From Fredinandcohnia onubensis (GTDB taxonomy: Bacteria; Bacillota; Bacilli; Bacillales; Bacillaceae_L), in NCBI RefSeq assembly GCF_031181385.1, contig NZ_JAPSKV010000010.1, positions 78,322 to 142,321 of the forward strand: a stretch of DNA of 64,000 nt, written 5' to 3'. A model generated the notes under the pieces. It had not been told where the DNA came from and did no database searches. It was given only the letters and a program-made list of their open reading frames with translations. Shown piece after piece: positions 46,446-57,485 of this stretch (positions within the stretch are counted from its first letter, which is position 1; every line of letters begins with the position of its first letter). A program made the position numbers and the translations under genes.

Positions 46446-48329
46446 TTAATTTACGCGAGCAATTTTTCCTTGCTCTAGATATACGAGTAAAATGGAAATA
46501 TCAGCTGGATTTACCCCTGAAATCCTTGAAGCTTGAGCAATAGATAGAGGATGTACTTCCTTTAAATTCGCTCTTGCTTCATTAGCCAAGCCAGAGATTG
46601 CATCATAATCAATGTTTTCTGGGATTTTCTTATCTTCCATTCGTTTTAGTTTGTCAACTTGCTGCAAGGATTTTTGAATATACCCTTCATACTTGATTTG
46701 AATTTCAATTTGTTCCGCAACATCAGGGTGGATCTCTTGTTCGCTTGGAGCCAATTGGCGAATATGTTCATATGTCATTTCTGGCCTTTTTAGAAGGTCA
46801 ATTGCTAAAATTCCATCCTTCAGCTCACTTCCACCAACAGAGCGGATTAATTCCTGTACTTCGTCGGTTGGTTTAATTCTAGTCCCTTGGAGACGCTCCA
46901 TTTCTTGTTGAATGGCTGTCTTTTTATTCAGGAACATTTGGAATCTTTCTTGAGGAATTAAGCCAATTTCATGACCAAGCTCTGTTAATCGTAAATCTGC
47001 ATTGTCATGACGAAGAAGTAAACGATATTCAGCACGAGATGTTAATAAACGATAAGGCTCAGCTGTACCTTTTGTTACTAAGTCATCAATAAGTACGCCA
47101 ATATAGGCATCTGATCGGCTTAAAATGACTTCCTCTTTGCCAAGGGCACGGCGTCCTGCATTAATACCTGCCATAATCCCTTGTGCTGCTGCTTCCTCAT
47201 ATCCAGACGTTCCATTAATTTGTCCCGCTGTATAGAGGTTTTTAATTTTTTTTGTTTCTAGTGTTGGCCAAAGCTGTGTAGGTACAATTGCATCGTATTC
47301 AATTGCATATCCTGGTCTCATCATTTGTGCATTTTCAAGTCCTGGGACAGATGCAATCAATCGATGTTGAACATCCTCAGGTAAGCTTGTAGAAAGTCCC
47401 TGTACATAGACCTCCTGAGTATTTCTACCTTCTGGCTCAAGGAAGATTTGATGTCTAGGCTTATCATGGAAACGAACAACTTTATCCTCAATGGAAGGAC
47501 AGTAACGTGGTCCAGTACCTTTAATCATGCCAGAATACATCGGTGAACGATGTAGGTTTGCATCAATAATTTGATGTGTTTCTTCGCTTGTGTATGTTAA
47601 CCAGCATGGAAGCTGATCGGTAATGTACTTTGTTGTTTCATAAGAAAATGCTCTTGGTATTTCATCACCAGGTTGAATTTCTGTTTTACTATAGTCAATG
47701 GTATGACTATTCACCCTTGGGGGGGTTCCAGTTTTAAAACGAACTAAATTAAAACCTAACTCCTCAAGATGCTCTGATAACTTAATAGACGGTTGCTGGT
47801 TATTTGGTCCACTTGAGTACTTTAATTCACCAAGAATGATTTCACCGCGTAAAAATGTACCTGTTGTAATGACAACTGTATTTGCACGATATTCTGCACC
47901 AGTATTTGTAATGACACCTTTACATACGTCATCCTCAACAATTAAGCGTTCAACCATCCCTTGAACGAGGGTTAAATTCTGTTCATTTTCTAATGTTTTT
48001 TTCATTTCATGCTGATAGGAAAACTTGTCTGCCTGAGCACGTAACGCACGTACTGCGGGACCTTTTCCTGTGTTAAGCATTCGCATTTGAATATGAGTTT
48101 TATCGATATTTTTCGCCATTTCTCCGCCCAAGGCATCAATTTCACGAACGACTGTACCTTTTGCAGGTCCACCTACTGATGGATTACATGGCATAAACGC
48201 CACCATATCTAGGTTGATTGTTAAAACGAGTGTCTTTGCTCCTAATCGCGCTGAAGCTAAGCCCGCTTCACAGCCTGCATGCCCTGCACCGATGACGACG
48301 ACATCGTAATATCCGGCATCATAGCTCAA
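46446..48329 (-). CDS. mnmG: tRNA U34 carboxymethylaminomethyl enzyme MnmG (GidA)
   Basis: 627 residues from the TTG at 48329 (AGGAGG eight bases upstream), starting [20 protein letters not shown] and matching the family length. The frame stays open to 48386, but those 19 codons are largely the repeat element 48354-48573 and are not real. The FAD-binding GAGHAG motif, the catalytic region with [13 protein letters not shown], and [12 protein letters not shown] are intact. With MnmE it modifies the wobble uridine of tRNAs. Confidence 0.95.
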   Translation of the reverse strand: MSYDAGYYDVVVIGAGHAGCEAGLASARLGAKTLVLTINLDMVAFMPCNPSVGGPAKGTVVREIDALGGEMAKNIDKTHIQMRMLNTGKGPAVRALRAQADKFSYQHEMKKTLENEQNLTLVQGMVERLIVEDDVCKGVITNTGAEYRANTVVITTGTFLRGEIILGELKYSSGPNNQQPSIKLSEHLEELGFNLVRFKTGTPPRVNSHTIDYSKTEIQPGDEIPRAFSYETTKYITDQLPCWLTYTSEETHQIIDANLHRSPMYSGMIKGTGPRYCPSIEDKVVRFHDKPRHQIFLEPEGRNTQEVYVQGLSTSLPEDVQHRLIASVPGLENAQMMRPGYAIEYDAIVPTQLWPTLETKKIKNLYTAGQINGTSGYEEAAAQGIMAGINAGRRALGKEEVILSRSDAYIGVLIDDLVTKGTAEPYRLLTSRAEYRLLLRHDNADLRLTELGHEIGLIPQERFQMFLNKKTAIQQEMERLQGTRIKPTDEVQELIRSVGGSELKDGILAIDLLKRPEMTYEHIRQLAPSEQEIHPDVAEQIEIQIKYEGYIQKSLQQVDKLKRMEDKKIPENIDYDAISGLANEARANLKEVHPLSIAQASRISGVNPADISILLVYLEQGKIARVN

Positions 48330-48353
48330 TTTAACTTCCTCCTCTTTAAGGAT

Positions 48354-48573
48354 GTTCAAAAAGTCGGCTGAAAATGACACATCCATTTACTGCAAACATT
48401 GCTCCGAGAAAATGTTGAATAACTAGGTTATGCGCTTGCGTCTACTAGTTTATTCTTGAAGTCAATTCCTCAGCGCAAGGCTGCAAGGATGTTAACTCAA
48501 GCAGTTGCCTCGCTCCGCTACTCAAAACTGCGTCGCCTCGAACTCCTTGGTCCTTTTCAACCTCCTTTTGAAC
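48354..48573 (+). repeat. Dispersed MITE-like repeat, copy 2 (220 bp)
   Basis: It is bounded by GTTCAAAAAG (48354) and CTTTTGAAC (to 48573). Relative to copy 1 it is inverted and longer: the ends match copy 1 (GTTCGAGGCG region and the GATGTGTCATTTT end) but the middle differs. It fills the mnmE-mnmG gap and ends 25 bases before the mnmG start codon. Confidence 0.8.
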
Positions 48574-48586
48574 TCTAATTTATTTT

Positions 48587-49963
48587 CTATTTACCTAAAC
48601 AAAATTGAGAGAATAGCTGATTAATTAAACTTTCATGAACAGCATCTCCGATAATTTCCCCTAATAGCTCCCAGGTTCTTGTTAAATCAATTTGAACCAT
48701 ATCGATTGGTAGGTCCGATTCTGTACCTGAAATGGCATCCTCAATTGACTTTTTCGCTTGTGTTAACAAAGCAATATGGCGAGAGTTAGAAACATATGTT
48801 AAATCATTTGCTTCAACAGTTCCAGTAAAAAACAATGATGAAATAGCTTTTTCTAAAGCATCTACCCCTTTTTCTTCGAGTAAAGAGGTTGTAACGACTG
48901 GGTAGTCTTTAGCAAGTTCCTTTACCTTCTCCATATTAATTTTTTGCACAAGATCTGTTTTATTGATGATCACAATCTTTTCCATACCTGAAATAGCTTC
49001 AAATAAGCGCTCGTCCTCTTCTGTTAGCTCATCTCCGTAGTTTAAAACCAATAAAATTAAATCGGCTTTTTTCAAAACTTCTCGGGAACGTTCTACACCG
49101 ATCCGTTCAACAATATCCTCTGTTTCACGGATTCCCGCTGTATCAACAAGACGTAATGGAACACCTCGTACATTTACGTATTCTTCAATTACATCACGAG
49201 TTGTACCAGGAATGTCGGTAACAATGGCCTTATTTTCATGAACAAGGCTATTTAATAGTGACGACTTCCCCACATTCGGCCTACCTATAATAACAGTAGA
49301 TAAGCCTTCTCGTAAAATTTTTCCTTGGTTAGAGGTTTCTAATAACTTTATTATCTCATCTCGTACATGTCTCGCTTTCTCAAGCAAGACATGATGTGTC
49401 ATTTCCTCGACATCATCATATTCGGGGTAATCGATATTTACTTCAATATGGGCTAAGGTTTCAAGCAATTCCTGACGTAATTGGTTAATGAGGGTCGATA
49501 ATCTCCCCTCCATTTGACCAATCGCAACACTCATTGCACGGTCAGTCTTTGCTCGGATTAAATCCATGACAGCCTCTGCTTGAGAGAGGTCAATACGTCC
49601 ATTTAAAAACGCACGCTTTGTGAACTCTCCTGGTTCAGCTAGTCTTGCTCCATTCGTAAGTACAAGCTGCAGGACCCGATTAACAGATACAAGTCCCCCA
49701 TGACAGTTGATTTCAATTACATCCTCTCTTGTGAAAGTCTTTGGTCCCCTCATCAAGGTTAGCATTACTTCCTCAACAACCTGGTTTGTATCTGGATCAA
49801 CGATATGTCCATAATGGATGGTATGTGAATCGACCTCTTGTAGATTCTTCCCTTTAAATACCCGATTTGCAATATCAATTGCTTCATCCCCGCTTAACCG
49901 AACAATTGCAATCGCTCCTTCTCCCATTGGAGTTGAAATCGCTGCTATTGTATCAAACTCCAT
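48587..49963 (-). CDS. mnmE: tRNA modification GTPase MnmE (TrmE)
   Basis: 458 residues. An N-terminal folate-binding domain (about 1-118) is followed by a helical domain into which a G domain is inserted ([26 protein letters not shown]), and the C-terminus QFCLGK carries the conserved cysteine. It forms a complex with MnmG. A DnaA-box cluster lies just upstream, as at trmE in B. subtilis. Confidence 0.96.
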   Translation of the reverse strand: MEFDTIAAISTPMGEGAIAIVRLSGDEAIDIANRVFKGKNLQEVDSHTIHYGHIVDPDTNQVVEEVMLTLMRGPKTFTREDVIEINCHGGLVSVNRVLQLVLTNGARLAEPGEFTKRAFLNGRIDLSQAEAVMDLIRAKTDRAMSVAIGQMEGRLSTLINQLRQELLETLAHIEVNIDYPEYDDVEEMTHHVLLEKARHVRDEIIKLLETSNQGKILREGLSTVIIGRPNVGKSSLLNSLVHENKAIVTDIPGTTRDVIEEYVNVRGVPLRLVDTAGIRETEDIVERIGVERSREVLKKADLILLVLNYGDELTEEDERLFEAISGMEKIVIINKTDLVQKINMEKVKELAKDYPVVTTSLLEEKGVDALEKAISSLFFTGTVEANDLTYVSNSRHIALLTQAKKSIEDAISGTESDLPIDMVQIDLTRTWELLGEIIGDAVHESLINQLFSQFCLGK

Positions 49964-50025
49964 TTCTTCACCTTCTTTATATCAACATTCCAAATGTTTC
50001 TTTGTAATTTTTGCTTATTAAAACC

Positions 50026-50146
50026 TGTGAATAACTTTTATCATTCCTTTTTTACTAGTATTACCTAATTATCCACAAGGATAACAACTCCTAGTTTTCC
50101 CAAAATAAAAACTATACTCCATTTTATCTTATCCACATGTGAATAA
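50026..50146. promoter_or_regulatory. DnaA-box cluster upstream of mnmE (trmE type)
   Basis: Four perfect TTATNCACA boxes: 50026-50034 (minus), 50069-50077 (plus), 50129-50137 (plus) and 50138-50146 (minus). The last two abut head to head. B. subtilis has a DnaA-binding cluster at the same locus. The remainder of the 322-base gap is AT-rich with the jag terminator. Confidence 0.85.
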
Positions 50147-50256
50147 CAATAATAGAGAATGCTCTTAAACGCAATAAATTACCATCTTTCGTGTTGTACA
50201 ACAGCCTTTATGTAAAAAATCCATTTCCTATTTCCTCTTAAAAATGCACAAAAAAA

Positions 50257-50274
50257 CCTAGGCAATTGCCTAGG
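50257..50274 (-). terminator. Terminator of the rnpA-yidC-jag transcript
   Basis: CCTAGGCAATTGCCTAGG is an 18-base perfect palindrome, and T6 follows on the minus strand. Confidence 0.8.
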
Positions 50275-50285
50275 CTTCTTTTATT

Positions 50286-50906
50286 TTAATCTGCTGGTGA
50301 AATAACGATATGTCGATTTGGGTCAGATCCACTTGATGATGTTTTAACCTTTTTATGAGTTGCAAGAGTTGTGTGAATGACTTTTCTCTCATAAGAAGGC
50401 ATTGGTTCCAACTTCACATCTTGCTTCGTCCGGCTAACTTTATCGGCAAGTCTCTCCGCTAATTGAATCAAGGTTTCTTCACGACGACCTCGATAGTTCT
50501 CAGCATCCACCATAATATTTAAGTATTGATCGGAATATCGATTTGCTACCAATTGTGTTAAATATTGAAGCGAATTTAAAGTTTGTCCCCTTTTTCCGAT
50601 AAGAACGGCCATCTTTTCACCTGATAGTTGGAATGTAACATTCTTTCCATTCCGCGTAACATCCAATTTTGCCGGTATCCCCATAGTTAAAATGACATTT
50701 TCTAAAAACTCCTGTGTCTTTTCTACTGGATCAACTTTTACTGTTACTTTAACAACAGCTGGCTTCGTTCCAAAAATCCCAAATATCCCTTTCTTACCCT
50801 CATCGATGATTTGTATATCGGTGCGGTCTCTTGTTGTGTTAAGTTGAGCTAAAGCTGATTCTACTGCTTCATCGACGGTTTGCCCTGTAGCAGTTACTTG
50901 TTTCAC
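50286..50906 (-). CDS. khpB: KhpB (Jag/EloR), RNA-binding protein
   Basis: 206 residues. A Jag_N domain (about 1-50) is followed by a KH domain (about 75-150, [13 protein letters not shown]) and an R3H domain (about 150-205, with RRE and [12 protein letters not shown]). It binds RNA and in relatives links cell elongation with translation. It overlaps the yidC stop by four bases. Confidence 0.92.
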   Translation of the reverse strand: MKQVTATGQTVDEAVESALAQLNTTRDRTDIQIIDEGKKGIFGIFGTKPAVVKVTVKVDPVEKTQEFLENVILTMGIPAKLDVTRNGKNVTFQLSGEKMAVLIGKRGQTLNSLQYLTQLVANRYSDQYLNIMVDAENYRGRREETLIQLAERLADKVSRTKQDVKLEPMPSYERKVIHTTLATHKKVKTSSSGSDPNRHIVISPAD

Positions 50907-51676
50907 TTTTTGGCTCCTCCCGCATTTCCAGATTTAGCTGCTCTAATATCTGGACCTTTTATTAAAATCGTTTGAACAATCATAAAGATATTACCTACAA
51001 CCCAGTATAATGATAAGGCAGCTGGGAAGCTAATTGCAAAGACAACAATCATGATTGGCATCAGCCATAACATCATCGCCATTTGCGGATTGTTTTCCAT
51101 CCCCATCATTGTAATCTTTTGCTGGATAAATGTCGTCACACCAGCAACTAAAGGAAGAATATAATATGGATCTGATTCTCCAAGATCAAACCATAAGAAA
51201 TTATGTTCAGCAATTTCTCTCGTTCTCATGATCGCATGGTAAAAACCAATTAAAATTGGCATTTGAATCAATAATGGGAAACATCCGGCTAATGGATTGA
51301 CGCCATGCTTTTGGAATAACTGCATTGTTTCCTGTTGTAGCTTTTGTTGAGTAGCTTGGTCCTTCGAGCTGTACTTTTCACGAAGTTCTTTAAGCTCAGG
51401 TTGTATGGCCTGCATTGCCTTCGAACTTTTCGTTTGTTTAATCATTAATGGTAATAATGCAAAACGAATTAAAAGAGTTACAATAATAATGGCTAAACCA
51501 TAGCTATTACTTGTAAGTTCAGCAAAATATGTAATCAACCAAGATAATGGATATACAAAATATTTGTTCCAAAATCCTTCACTTTCTGCGGTAATCGGAT
51601 CATTGATTTCAGTACACCCTGATAATAGTAGCGTTAATCCAATTAGCGCACTTATTAATAATATTCGCCTTTTCAA
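50903..51676 (-). CDS. spoIIIJ: Membrane protein insertase YidC1 (SpoIIIJ)
   Basis: 257 residues. The N-terminal lipoprotein signal ends LLLSGC (Cys21), and five helices follow in the YidC/Oxa1 core with a basic cytoplasmic loop. A conserved Arg lies in the second helix region ([11 protein letters not shown]). It inserts membrane proteins and in B. subtilis is needed for sigma-G activity during sporulation. It is coupled to khpB, and the rnpA-spoIIIJ-jag order is standard. Confidence 0.94.
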   Translation of the reverse strand: MKRRILLISALIGLTLLLSGCTEINDPITAESEGFWNKYFVYPLSWLITYFAELTSNSYGLAIIIVTLLIRFALLPLMIKQTKSSKAMQAIQPELKELREKYSSKDQATQQKLQQETMQLFQKHGVNPLAGCFPLLIQMPILIGFYHAIMRTREIAEHNFLWFDLGESDPYYILPLVAGVTTFIQQKITMMGMENNPQMAMMLWLMPIMIVVFAISFPAALSLYWVVGNIFMIVQTILIKGPDIRAAKSGNAGGAKK

Positions 51677-51824
51677 CTACATTTCCTCCTAGTTCTAAAT
51701 ATCCTAAAGGTAAATATTTATCCATTTATTAAAAAAACATACTCATTCGTAGAAAAATCAATATGTCCCCTTGTATTCTACCATTTTTGTATGAAAATTT
51801 CTTTCTTTCCTTCGAAAAAATCTT

Positions 51825-52172
51825 CTACTTTTGCACTTTTTTTAACACTTTTGCCACCTTTAAAACATGAAGTAGGCTTTTCTCCACTTCAGCATAGCTC
51901 ATCTCGGCAACCGGCTTCCTGGCAATGATCACATAATCCTTGATTTGGACTTGATCTTTGTGTTCAAGAAAGAATTGGCGAATTAGCCTTTTGATTCTGT
52001 TTCTAGTAACAGCGTTTCCAATTTTTTTGCTCACAGATAAGCCGATACGAAAATGTTCAAGCTCATCCCGTTCATATACATAAACGATAAATTGCCGATT
52101 TGCTGAAGATTTTCCTGACTTAAACACCGTTTGAAAATCTTGATTTTTTTTTATACGGTATTCCTTTTTCAT
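51825..52172 (-). CDS. rnpA: Ribonuclease P protein component
   Basis: 115 residues, basic. The RNR signature is clear ([20 protein letters not shown]). It aids the RNase P RNA in tRNA 5' processing. It lies downstream of rpmH with a 139-base gap that contains the rpmH terminator. Confidence 0.96.
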   Translation of the reverse strand: MKKEYRIKKNQDFQTVFKSGKSSANRQFIVYVYERDELEHFRIGLSVSKKIGNAVTRNRIKRLIRQFFLEHKDQVQIKDYVIIARKPVAEMSYAEVEKSLLHVLKVAKVLKKVQK

Positions 52173-52292
52173 CCTTTACAACTCCCGTATGACGAAACAA
52201 CGTTCAATTTCTATGATCTACTACCCTTTGTTCCACTTTTCTTAGTATAGGCAATAGAAAAATTGAAATAAACCTTTTTATTGAAAAAAAGA

Positions 52293-52310
52293 CCACTGAG
52301 CTTTCAGTGG
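52293..52310 (-). terminator. Terminator of rpmH
   Basis: CCACTGA (52293-52299) pairs with TCAGTGG (52304-52310), and T7 follows on the minus strand. It overlaps the end of the gene by about two bases and may be partly read through into rnpA. Confidence 0.75.
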
Positions 52311-52311
52311 C

Positions 52312-52446
52312 CTATGCTGATAATACTTTTCTTCCTTTTTGACGACGACGAGCAAGAACTTTACGTCCGTTTTTAGAGCTCATGCGACTACGGAAACCGT
52401 GAACTTTGCTGTGTTTACGTTTGCTTGGTTGATATGTTCTTTTCAT
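52312..52446 (-). CDS. rpmH: 50S ribosomal protein L34
   Basis: A 44-residue protein too short for a standard ORF cut-off. It reads [20 protein letters not shown], continues with the basic [17 protein letters not shown] core and ends KVLSA. The ATG at 52446 has AGGGAGG upstream. It flanks oriC on the left as in all Bacillaceae. Confidence 0.97.
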   Translation of the reverse strand: MKRTYQPSKRKHSKVHGFRSRMSSKNGRKVLARRRQKGRKVLSA

Positions 52447-52640
52447 TTATATGACACCTCCCTGAGGAATTAACTCTCATATTATACATCAGACAGTCCT
52501 ACTAATTATATTGAAAACCTATAAAAAATGTCAACCTTATTTGAAATACTATATTTTGGATAAGGATTTTTTGTTTAGAAAAAGGGAATTATGATCTTGA
52601 ACTGCTACTTGCAAATTTCCTCACTCGTAAAATTTTTTCT

Positions 52641-52782
52641 CCTTTTCTAATTGTCCAGCTCCAGCGGCTAGAAATTCGAAAAATTTCATCTCCTCTGGCA
52701 GATGCAAAGAACGCCTCTTTGTCGGAGCTTCCAATTTTCTCGTTTCTTGGCGAGCCGCTTGCGCTTTTCTTTTTGTGGACAA
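52641..52782 (-). repeat. Dispersed Bacillus-type repeat near oriC
   Basis: On the minus strand it runs from AAAGAAAAGCGCAAGCGGCT through GCTCCGACA to GCTGGAGCTGGACAATTAGA. I recall this pattern (AAGCGCAAGCG ... CGACA ... GCTGGAGCTGGACA) as a very common intergenic repeat in Bacillaceae. A 68-codon open frame across it (52589-52795) is not a gene. Confidence 0.6.
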
Positions 52783-53092
52783 CTTTTTTCGACACTTTTT
52801 TTAATCCACAACATTTATCGACAACTTTTACACATCATCTTGTGTTGTGGATAAATATTTTCCACAAGGTATAGATATTGTGGATAAGTTTTTAAAAACC
52901 ATTGATTATCTAGTCATTATTTGATATTATAGTTTTGTTTTCACTCGTTATAAGTTATTAACAATTTTCCTTTATCCACAGAATGTGGATATCATGTGGA
53001 CAGTTTTTTACACATTGTGAATTACAACTTGTCCACAATCAGTGGATTATGTCGAAAAGATGTTTTTCTACTATATTATATAGTTATTCACA
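52774..53092. promoter_or_regulatory. oriC: oriC left part: DnaA-box cluster upstream of dnaA
   Basis: Perfect TTATNCACA boxes lie at 52846-52854 (minus), 52879-52887 (minus), 52972-52980 (plus) and 53084-53092 (plus). One-mismatch boxes lie at 52774-52782, 52802-52810, 52815-52823, 52858-52866, 52984-52992 and 53029-53037. This corresponds to incA/incB of B. subtilis and also overlaps the dnaA promoter region. It makes up most of the 815-base gap from rpmH to dnaA. Confidence 0.93.
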
Positions 53093-53261
53093 AATTACCA
53101 AGTATGTATATTTATAAACTTATATTCTTTTAATGAAAAATAGCTGCATAAAGACTTATTTTTATACATTTGATTAATCATAATTAGTAGAAGAAATTTC
53201 AGACGTAACATCGTCTACTTACCTTGGTAGGTACAAAATAGCTAACAAAGGAGGGAGATTG

Positions 53262-54608
53262 TTGGAGAATATTGCAGATTTATGGGCAAAAGCGCTCCAA
53301 GAGATAGAGAAAAAATTAAGCAAGCCGAGCTTCGAGACATGGCTAAAATCAACAAAGGCCCATGCACTACAGAACGATACACTTATTATTACTGCTCCCA
53401 ATGAGTTTGCTAGAGATTGGCTAGAATCTAGATATCTGCATCTAATTGCTGAAACAATATATGATCTAACCGGTGCAGAGCTCGGAATCAAATTTATTAT
53501 TCCTCAAAATCAGCTAGATGAAGAATTCGAATTGAAAACACCTGAGAAAAAGGCTACGAAAAACGATGAACCAGCTGAAAACTCTCAAAATATGCTCAAT
53601 CAAAAATACACATTTGATACATTTGTAATTGGCTCTGGGAATCGCTTTGCACATGCTGCATCCTTAGCAGTTGCAGAAGCACCAGCAAAAGCCTATAACC
53701 CACTCTTTTTATATGGTGGTGTTGGATTAGGTAAGACCCATTTAATGCATTCCATTGGTCATTATGTTCAAGAGCATAATCCAAATGCAAAGGTTGTCTA
53801 CTTATCATCTGAGAAATTTACAAATGAATTCATTAACTCCATACGGGATAACAAAGCGGTTGAATTTAGAAATAAATACAGAAATGTCGACATCTTACTT
53901 ATAGATGATATTCAGTTTTTAGCTGGAAAAGAATCAACTCAAGAAGAATTTTTCCATACGTTCAATACTTTGCATGAGGAAAGTAAACAAATTGTCATAT
54001 CTAGTGATAGACCACCTAAGGAGATTCCTACTCTAGAAGATCGTCTTCGCTCCCGCTTTGAATGGGGATTGATTACCGATATTACCCCTCCTGACCTTGA
54101 AACAAGAATTGCGATTTTACGCAAAAAAGCCAAGGCAGAGGGACTTGATATTCCAAATGAAGTTATGCTATATATTGCGAACCAAATCAACACGAACATT
54201 CGTGAGCTTGAAGGTGCGCTTATTCGTATCGTTGCATATTCTTCATTAATTAATAAAGATATAAATGCGGACCTTGCTGCGGAGGCTTTAAAAGATATCA
54301 TTCCAAGTTCTAGACCGAAAGTTATTACGATTTTTGAGATTCAAAAGGTCGTTGGGCAGCATTATAGTATAAAACTAGAGGATTTCAAGGCGAAAAAGCG
54401 AACAAAATCCATTGCATTCCCACGTCAAATTGCGATGTATTTATCAAGGGAACTAACTGATTCCTCGCTGCCTAAAATTGGAGAAGAGTTTGGAGGCCGT
54501 GACCATACAACGGTCATTCATGCTCATGAAAAAATCACAAAACTATTAAATACAGACACTCAATTACAAAAACAAATAAATGAAATCATTACACAATTAA
54601 AGGGGTAA
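53262..54608 (+). CDS. dnaA: Chromosomal replication initiator DnaA
   Basis: 448 residues from the second of two tandem TTG codons (53262), with GGAGG seven bases upstream and the family start MENIADLW. Domain I (1-80), a short linker, AAA+ domain III with GGVGLGKTH and [13 protein letters not shown], and DNA-binding domain IV with the signature [14 protein letters not shown] are intact. It binds DnaA boxes on either side of its own gene and melts the adjacent unwinding element. Confidence 0.97.
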   Translation: MENIADLWAKALQEIEKKLSKPSFETWLKSTKAHALQNDTLIITAPNEFARDWLESRYLHLIAETIYDLTGAELGIKFIIPQNQLDEEFELKTPEKKATKNDEPAENSQNMLNQKYTFDTFVIGSGNRFAHAASLAVAEAPAKAYNPLFLYGGVGLGKTHLMHSIGHYVQEHNPNAKVVYLSSEKFTNEFINSIRDNKAVEFRNKYRNVDILLIDDIQFLAGKESTQEEFFHTFNTLHEESKQIVISSDRPPKEIPTLEDRLRSRFEWGLITDITPPDLETRIAILRKKAKAEGLDIPNEVMLYIANQINTNIRELEGALIRIVAYSSLINKDINADLAAEALKDIIPSSRPKVITIFEIQKVVGQHYSIKLEDFKAKKRTKSIAFPRQIAMYLSRELTDSSLPKIGEEFGGRDHTTVIHAHEKITKLLNTDTQLQKQINEIITQLKG

Positions 54609-54663
54609 TACTCATAGATGGTTTCATCTTTTTAATTTGGACAAGTACTTGTAACGTGAATAC

Positions 54664-54812
54664 TGTGAATAACTTCTTTGTTGTTGCGCACAGTCTGTCC
54701 ACATGTGGATGGACTGTTTTCATTTGTTTCGTTGCGGTTATCCACATATTCACAGGCCCTACTAGTACTTCTACGACTTTTCTTTTAAAAAATAAATATA
54801 TATAAACTAAAA
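54664..54812 (+). promoter_or_regulatory. oriC: oriC right part: DnaA boxes, DnaA-trios and unwinding element
   Basis: Perfect boxes at 54664-54672 (minus) and 54738-54746 (plus), a one-mismatch box overlapping the latter at 54746-54754, and a palindromic pair around 54695-54712. The last boxes are followed by GGCCC, then TACTAGTACTTCTACGACTT, the DnaA-trio series, and an AT-rich stretch (54778-54812). This matches the B. subtilis basal unwinding system in the dnaA-dnaN gap. Confidence 0.92.
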
Positions 54813-54861
54813 GTGTATTCACACGAAATCAAAAATAGAACTATCTTTAGGAGGATTTTTG

Positions 54862-55998
54862 ATGAAATTTATTATTCAAAGAGACCATCTTGTTCAAAGT
54901 GTACAGGATGTAATGAAAGCTGTATCTTCACGAACAACCATTCCGATCTTAACAGGGATTAAAATAGTTGCGACAAATGAAGGAGTAACACTTACAGGTA
55001 GTGATTCCGATGTCTCCATAGAATCTTTTATTCCTAATGAAGAAGCTGGAGATGAAATTGTTGAAATTAAAGAAACTGGAAGTATTGTTTTACAAGCTCG
55101 TTTCTTCAGTGAAATTGTTAAAAAACTTCCTAAGGATACAGTAGAAATTGAGGTTCATTCAAATTTATTAACTATAATTCGTTCCGGAAAAGCTGAATTT
55201 AACTTAAATGGACTTGATGCTGAAGAATATCCACAGTTACCTCAAATTGAAGGAAACCAAGGATTTAAAATTCCAGCTGATTTACTAAAAAATATGATCC
55301 GACAAACGGTATTTGCTGTTTCCACTTCTGAAACTCGCCCTATATTAACAGGTGTAAATTGGAAGGTTGAAAATAGTACACTCAATTGTATTGCCACAGA
55401 TAGTCACCGTCTTGCAATGAGAACGGCACATATCGAAACAGAAAATGATGGATCCTATAGTGCAGTAATTCCAGGTAAAAGCTTAAATGAATTAAGTAAA
55501 ATTCTTGATGATACGACAGATTTAGTTGATATTGTCATTACCGAAAACCAAGTTCTCTTTAAAACAAAACATCTTTTATTCTTCTCTCGTTTATTAGATG
55601 GCAGCTATCCAGATACGACTAGACTAATTCCAACTGATAGCAAAACTGAAGTAGTATTAGTGACGAAGGAATTTTTACAATCAATTGATCGTGCATCTCT
55701 ACTTGCAAGAGAAGCAAATAATAATGTCGTTAAATTTACAACTTTACCTGATGGAGTGGTCGAAATTTCGTCCATTTCTCCTGAAATTGGGAAAGTAAAT
55801 GAAGAAATCCAAAGTAAATCCATTGAAGGTGAAGAATTAAAGATTTCTTTTAGTGCAAAATATATGATGGATGCATTAAAAGCATTGGAAAGTTCTGAAA
55901 TTCGTATTAGCTTTACAGGCGCTATGAGACCGTTCTATATCAAAGCACTTGATGATGATACAGTCTTTCATTTGATTCTCCCAGTGCGCACTTATTAA
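54862..55998 (+). CDS. dnaN: DNA polymerase III sliding clamp (beta subunit)
   Basis: 378 residues from the ATG at 54862 (AGGAGG eight bases upstream), the same length as in B. subtilis. Three repeated clamp domains are present and the C-terminus ends LILPVRTY. It is the processivity factor for replication. A terminator follows. Confidence 0.97.
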   Translation: MKFIIQRDHLVQSVQDVMKAVSSRTTIPILTGIKIVATNEGVTLTGSDSDVSIESFIPNEEAGDEIVEIKETGSIVLQARFFSEIVKKLPKDTVEIEVHSNLLTIIRSGKAEFNLNGLDAEEYPQLPQIEGNQGFKIPADLLKNMIRQTVFAVSTSETRPILTGVNWKVENSTLNCIATDSHRLAMRTAHIETENDGSYSAVIPGKSLNELSKILDDTTDLVDIVITENQVLFKTKHLLFFSRLLDGSYPDTTRLIPTDSKTEVVLVTKEFLQSIDRASLLAREANNNVVKFTTLPDGVVEISSISPEIGKVNEEIQSKSIEGEELKISFSAKYMMDALKALESSEIRISFTGAMRPFYIKALDDDTVFHLILPVRTY

Positions 55999-56008
55999 GA
56001 AAAGAATG

Positions 56009-56037
56009 AACTACTAGGTCGTAAAAACCTAGTAGTT
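56009..56037 (+). terminator. Terminator of dnaN
   Basis: AACTACTAGGT and ACCTAGTAGTT form an 11-bp perfect stem followed by TTCTTTTC. Confidence 0.8.
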
Positions 56038-56090
56038 TTCTTTTCTAGTTGGATTTTCTTTAGTAAAATAAAAAGAAAGAAGGCGAAAAA

Positions 56091-56309
56091 ATGGCAAAAG
56101 AAATACAAATTTCGACAGACTTTATTACATTGGGACAGTTTTTAAAGCTAGCCGATATCATCCAATCAGGTGGAATGGCAAAATGGTTTCTCGGTGAACA
56201 TGAAGTCTATGTAAATGGAGAGCTAGAGAATCGCCGCGGTAAAAAGCTAGTAAATAAGGATGTAGTAGACATTCCTGGCTTTGGAACGTTTGTCATATCA
56301 AATGCTTAA
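56091..56309 (+). CDS. yaaA: S4-domain RNA-binding protein YaaA
   Basis: 72 residues, a single S4-like fold (ITLGQFLKLADIIQSGGMAK ... NRRGKKL). It is the small protein between dnaN and recF in Bacillaceae, thought to bind rRNA in ribosome assembly. It is 47 bases upstream of recF. Confidence 0.92.
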   Translation: MAKEIQISTDFITLGQFLKLADIIQSGGMAKWFLGEHEVYVNGELENRRGKKLVNKDVVDIPGFGTFVISNA

Positions 56310-56356
56310 GCTGCGGGGGACTGCCCCTCGCGCTTGTGCGCAAAGGGTGAAGCCAT

Positions 56357-57475
56357 TTGTTCATAGAAGAAATAGAACTGACGAATTATCGTAATTATGA
56401 AAAGTTATCCATATTATTTGAAGATAAAGTGAATGTCATTTTAGGTGAAAATGCACAGGGAAAGACAAATGTGATGGAATCTATCTATGTTTTAGCAATG
56501 GCAAAATCACATCGGACCTCAAATGATAAAGAATTGATTCGCTGGGATGAAGAATATGCTAAAATAGAGGGTAGGGTTCAAAAACGGAACGGCCCCTTAT
56601 CCTTGCAGCTCGTTATCTCTAAAAAGGGTAAAAAAGCAAAAAGTAATCATTTAGAGCAGCAAAAGCTAAGCCAATATGTTGGAAATATGAACGTGGTTAT
56701 GTTTGCCCCAGAAGATTTAAATCTTGTAAAGGGTAGCCCACAAATTAGAAGACGATTTATTGATATGGAAATAGGGCAAGTATCTGCAGTTTATTTACAT
56801 GACTTAAGTCAATATCAAAAAATCCTCCACCAGCGGAACCACTATTTAAAGCAGCTTCAAACTAAAAGACAACATGATCAAACCATGCTTGATGTATTAA
56901 CTTCACAATTAATTCAGGCGGCCGTTAAAATTGTTAAAAAGCGATTTGAATTCCTTGTTTTATTACAAAAATGGGCTGAACCAATTCATCATGGAATTAG
57001 TAGAGGTCTAGAAAGGCTTCAAATTGAATATAAACCTTCAATTGAGGTATTAGAAACAACGGATTTGTCGAAAATGGTAGATGTATATGACGAAAAATTT
57101 GCTAAAATAAGAGAGAGGGAAATAGAAAGAGGCGTTACATTAGCGGGGCCACATCGGGATGACCTTGCATTTTTTGTGAATGGAAAGGATGTTCAAACAT
57201 TTGGATCCCAGGGCCAGCAACGTACGACCGCCCTATCCTTAAAGCTAGCAGAAATAGAATTAATTCATTCAGAGATTGGGGAATACCCAATTCTATTATT
57301 AGATGATGTTCTATCTGAATTGGATGATTTTAGACAGTCCCATTTATTAAATACAATTCAAGGTAAGGTACAAACCTTTGTTACAACAACGAGCGTTGAG
57401 GGGATCAATCATGAAACGTTAGAGCAGGCAGCAACCTATGAGGTGTCTGCAGGACTCATAAAAAAGCTTAAATGA
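56357..57475 (+). CDS. recF: DNA replication and repair protein RecF
   Basis: 372 residues from a TTG start (56357) with AAGGGTGA upstream. It has Walker [12 protein letters not shown]-type signature [18 protein letters not shown] and Walker [12 protein letters not shown]. It is an SMC-like ATPase that helps load RecA on gapped DNA. A GC-rich double hairpin lies just before its start. Confidence 0.95.
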   Translation: MFIEEIELTNYRNYEKLSILFEDKVNVILGENAQGKTNVMESIYVLAMAKSHRTSNDKELIRWDEEYAKIEGRVQKRNGPLSLQLVISKKGKKAKSNHLEQQKLSQYVGNMNVVMFAPEDLNLVKGSPQIRRRFIDMEIGQVSAVYLHDLSQYQKILHQRNHYLKQLQTKRQHDQTMLDVLTSQLIQAAVKIVKKRFEFLVLLQKWAEPIHHGISRGLERLQIEYKPSIEVLETTDLSKMVDVYDEKFAKIREREIERGVTLAGPHRDDLAFFVNGKDVQTFGSQGQQRTTALSLKLAEIELIHSEIGEYPILLLDDVLSELDDFRQSHLLNTIQGKVQTFVTTTSVEGINHETLEQAATYEVSAGLIKKLK

Positions 57476-57485
57476 GGTGATGAGT

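Noticed and set aside
48330..48386. 19-codon N-terminal extension of MnmG
   Set aside because: It comes largely from the repeat element; the TTG at 48329 has an AGGAGG site and gives the family length.
52589..52795. 68-codon open frame left of oriC
   Set aside because: It lies within a dispersed intergenic repeat, is Ser/Lys-rich with no domain, and overlaps a DnaA box.
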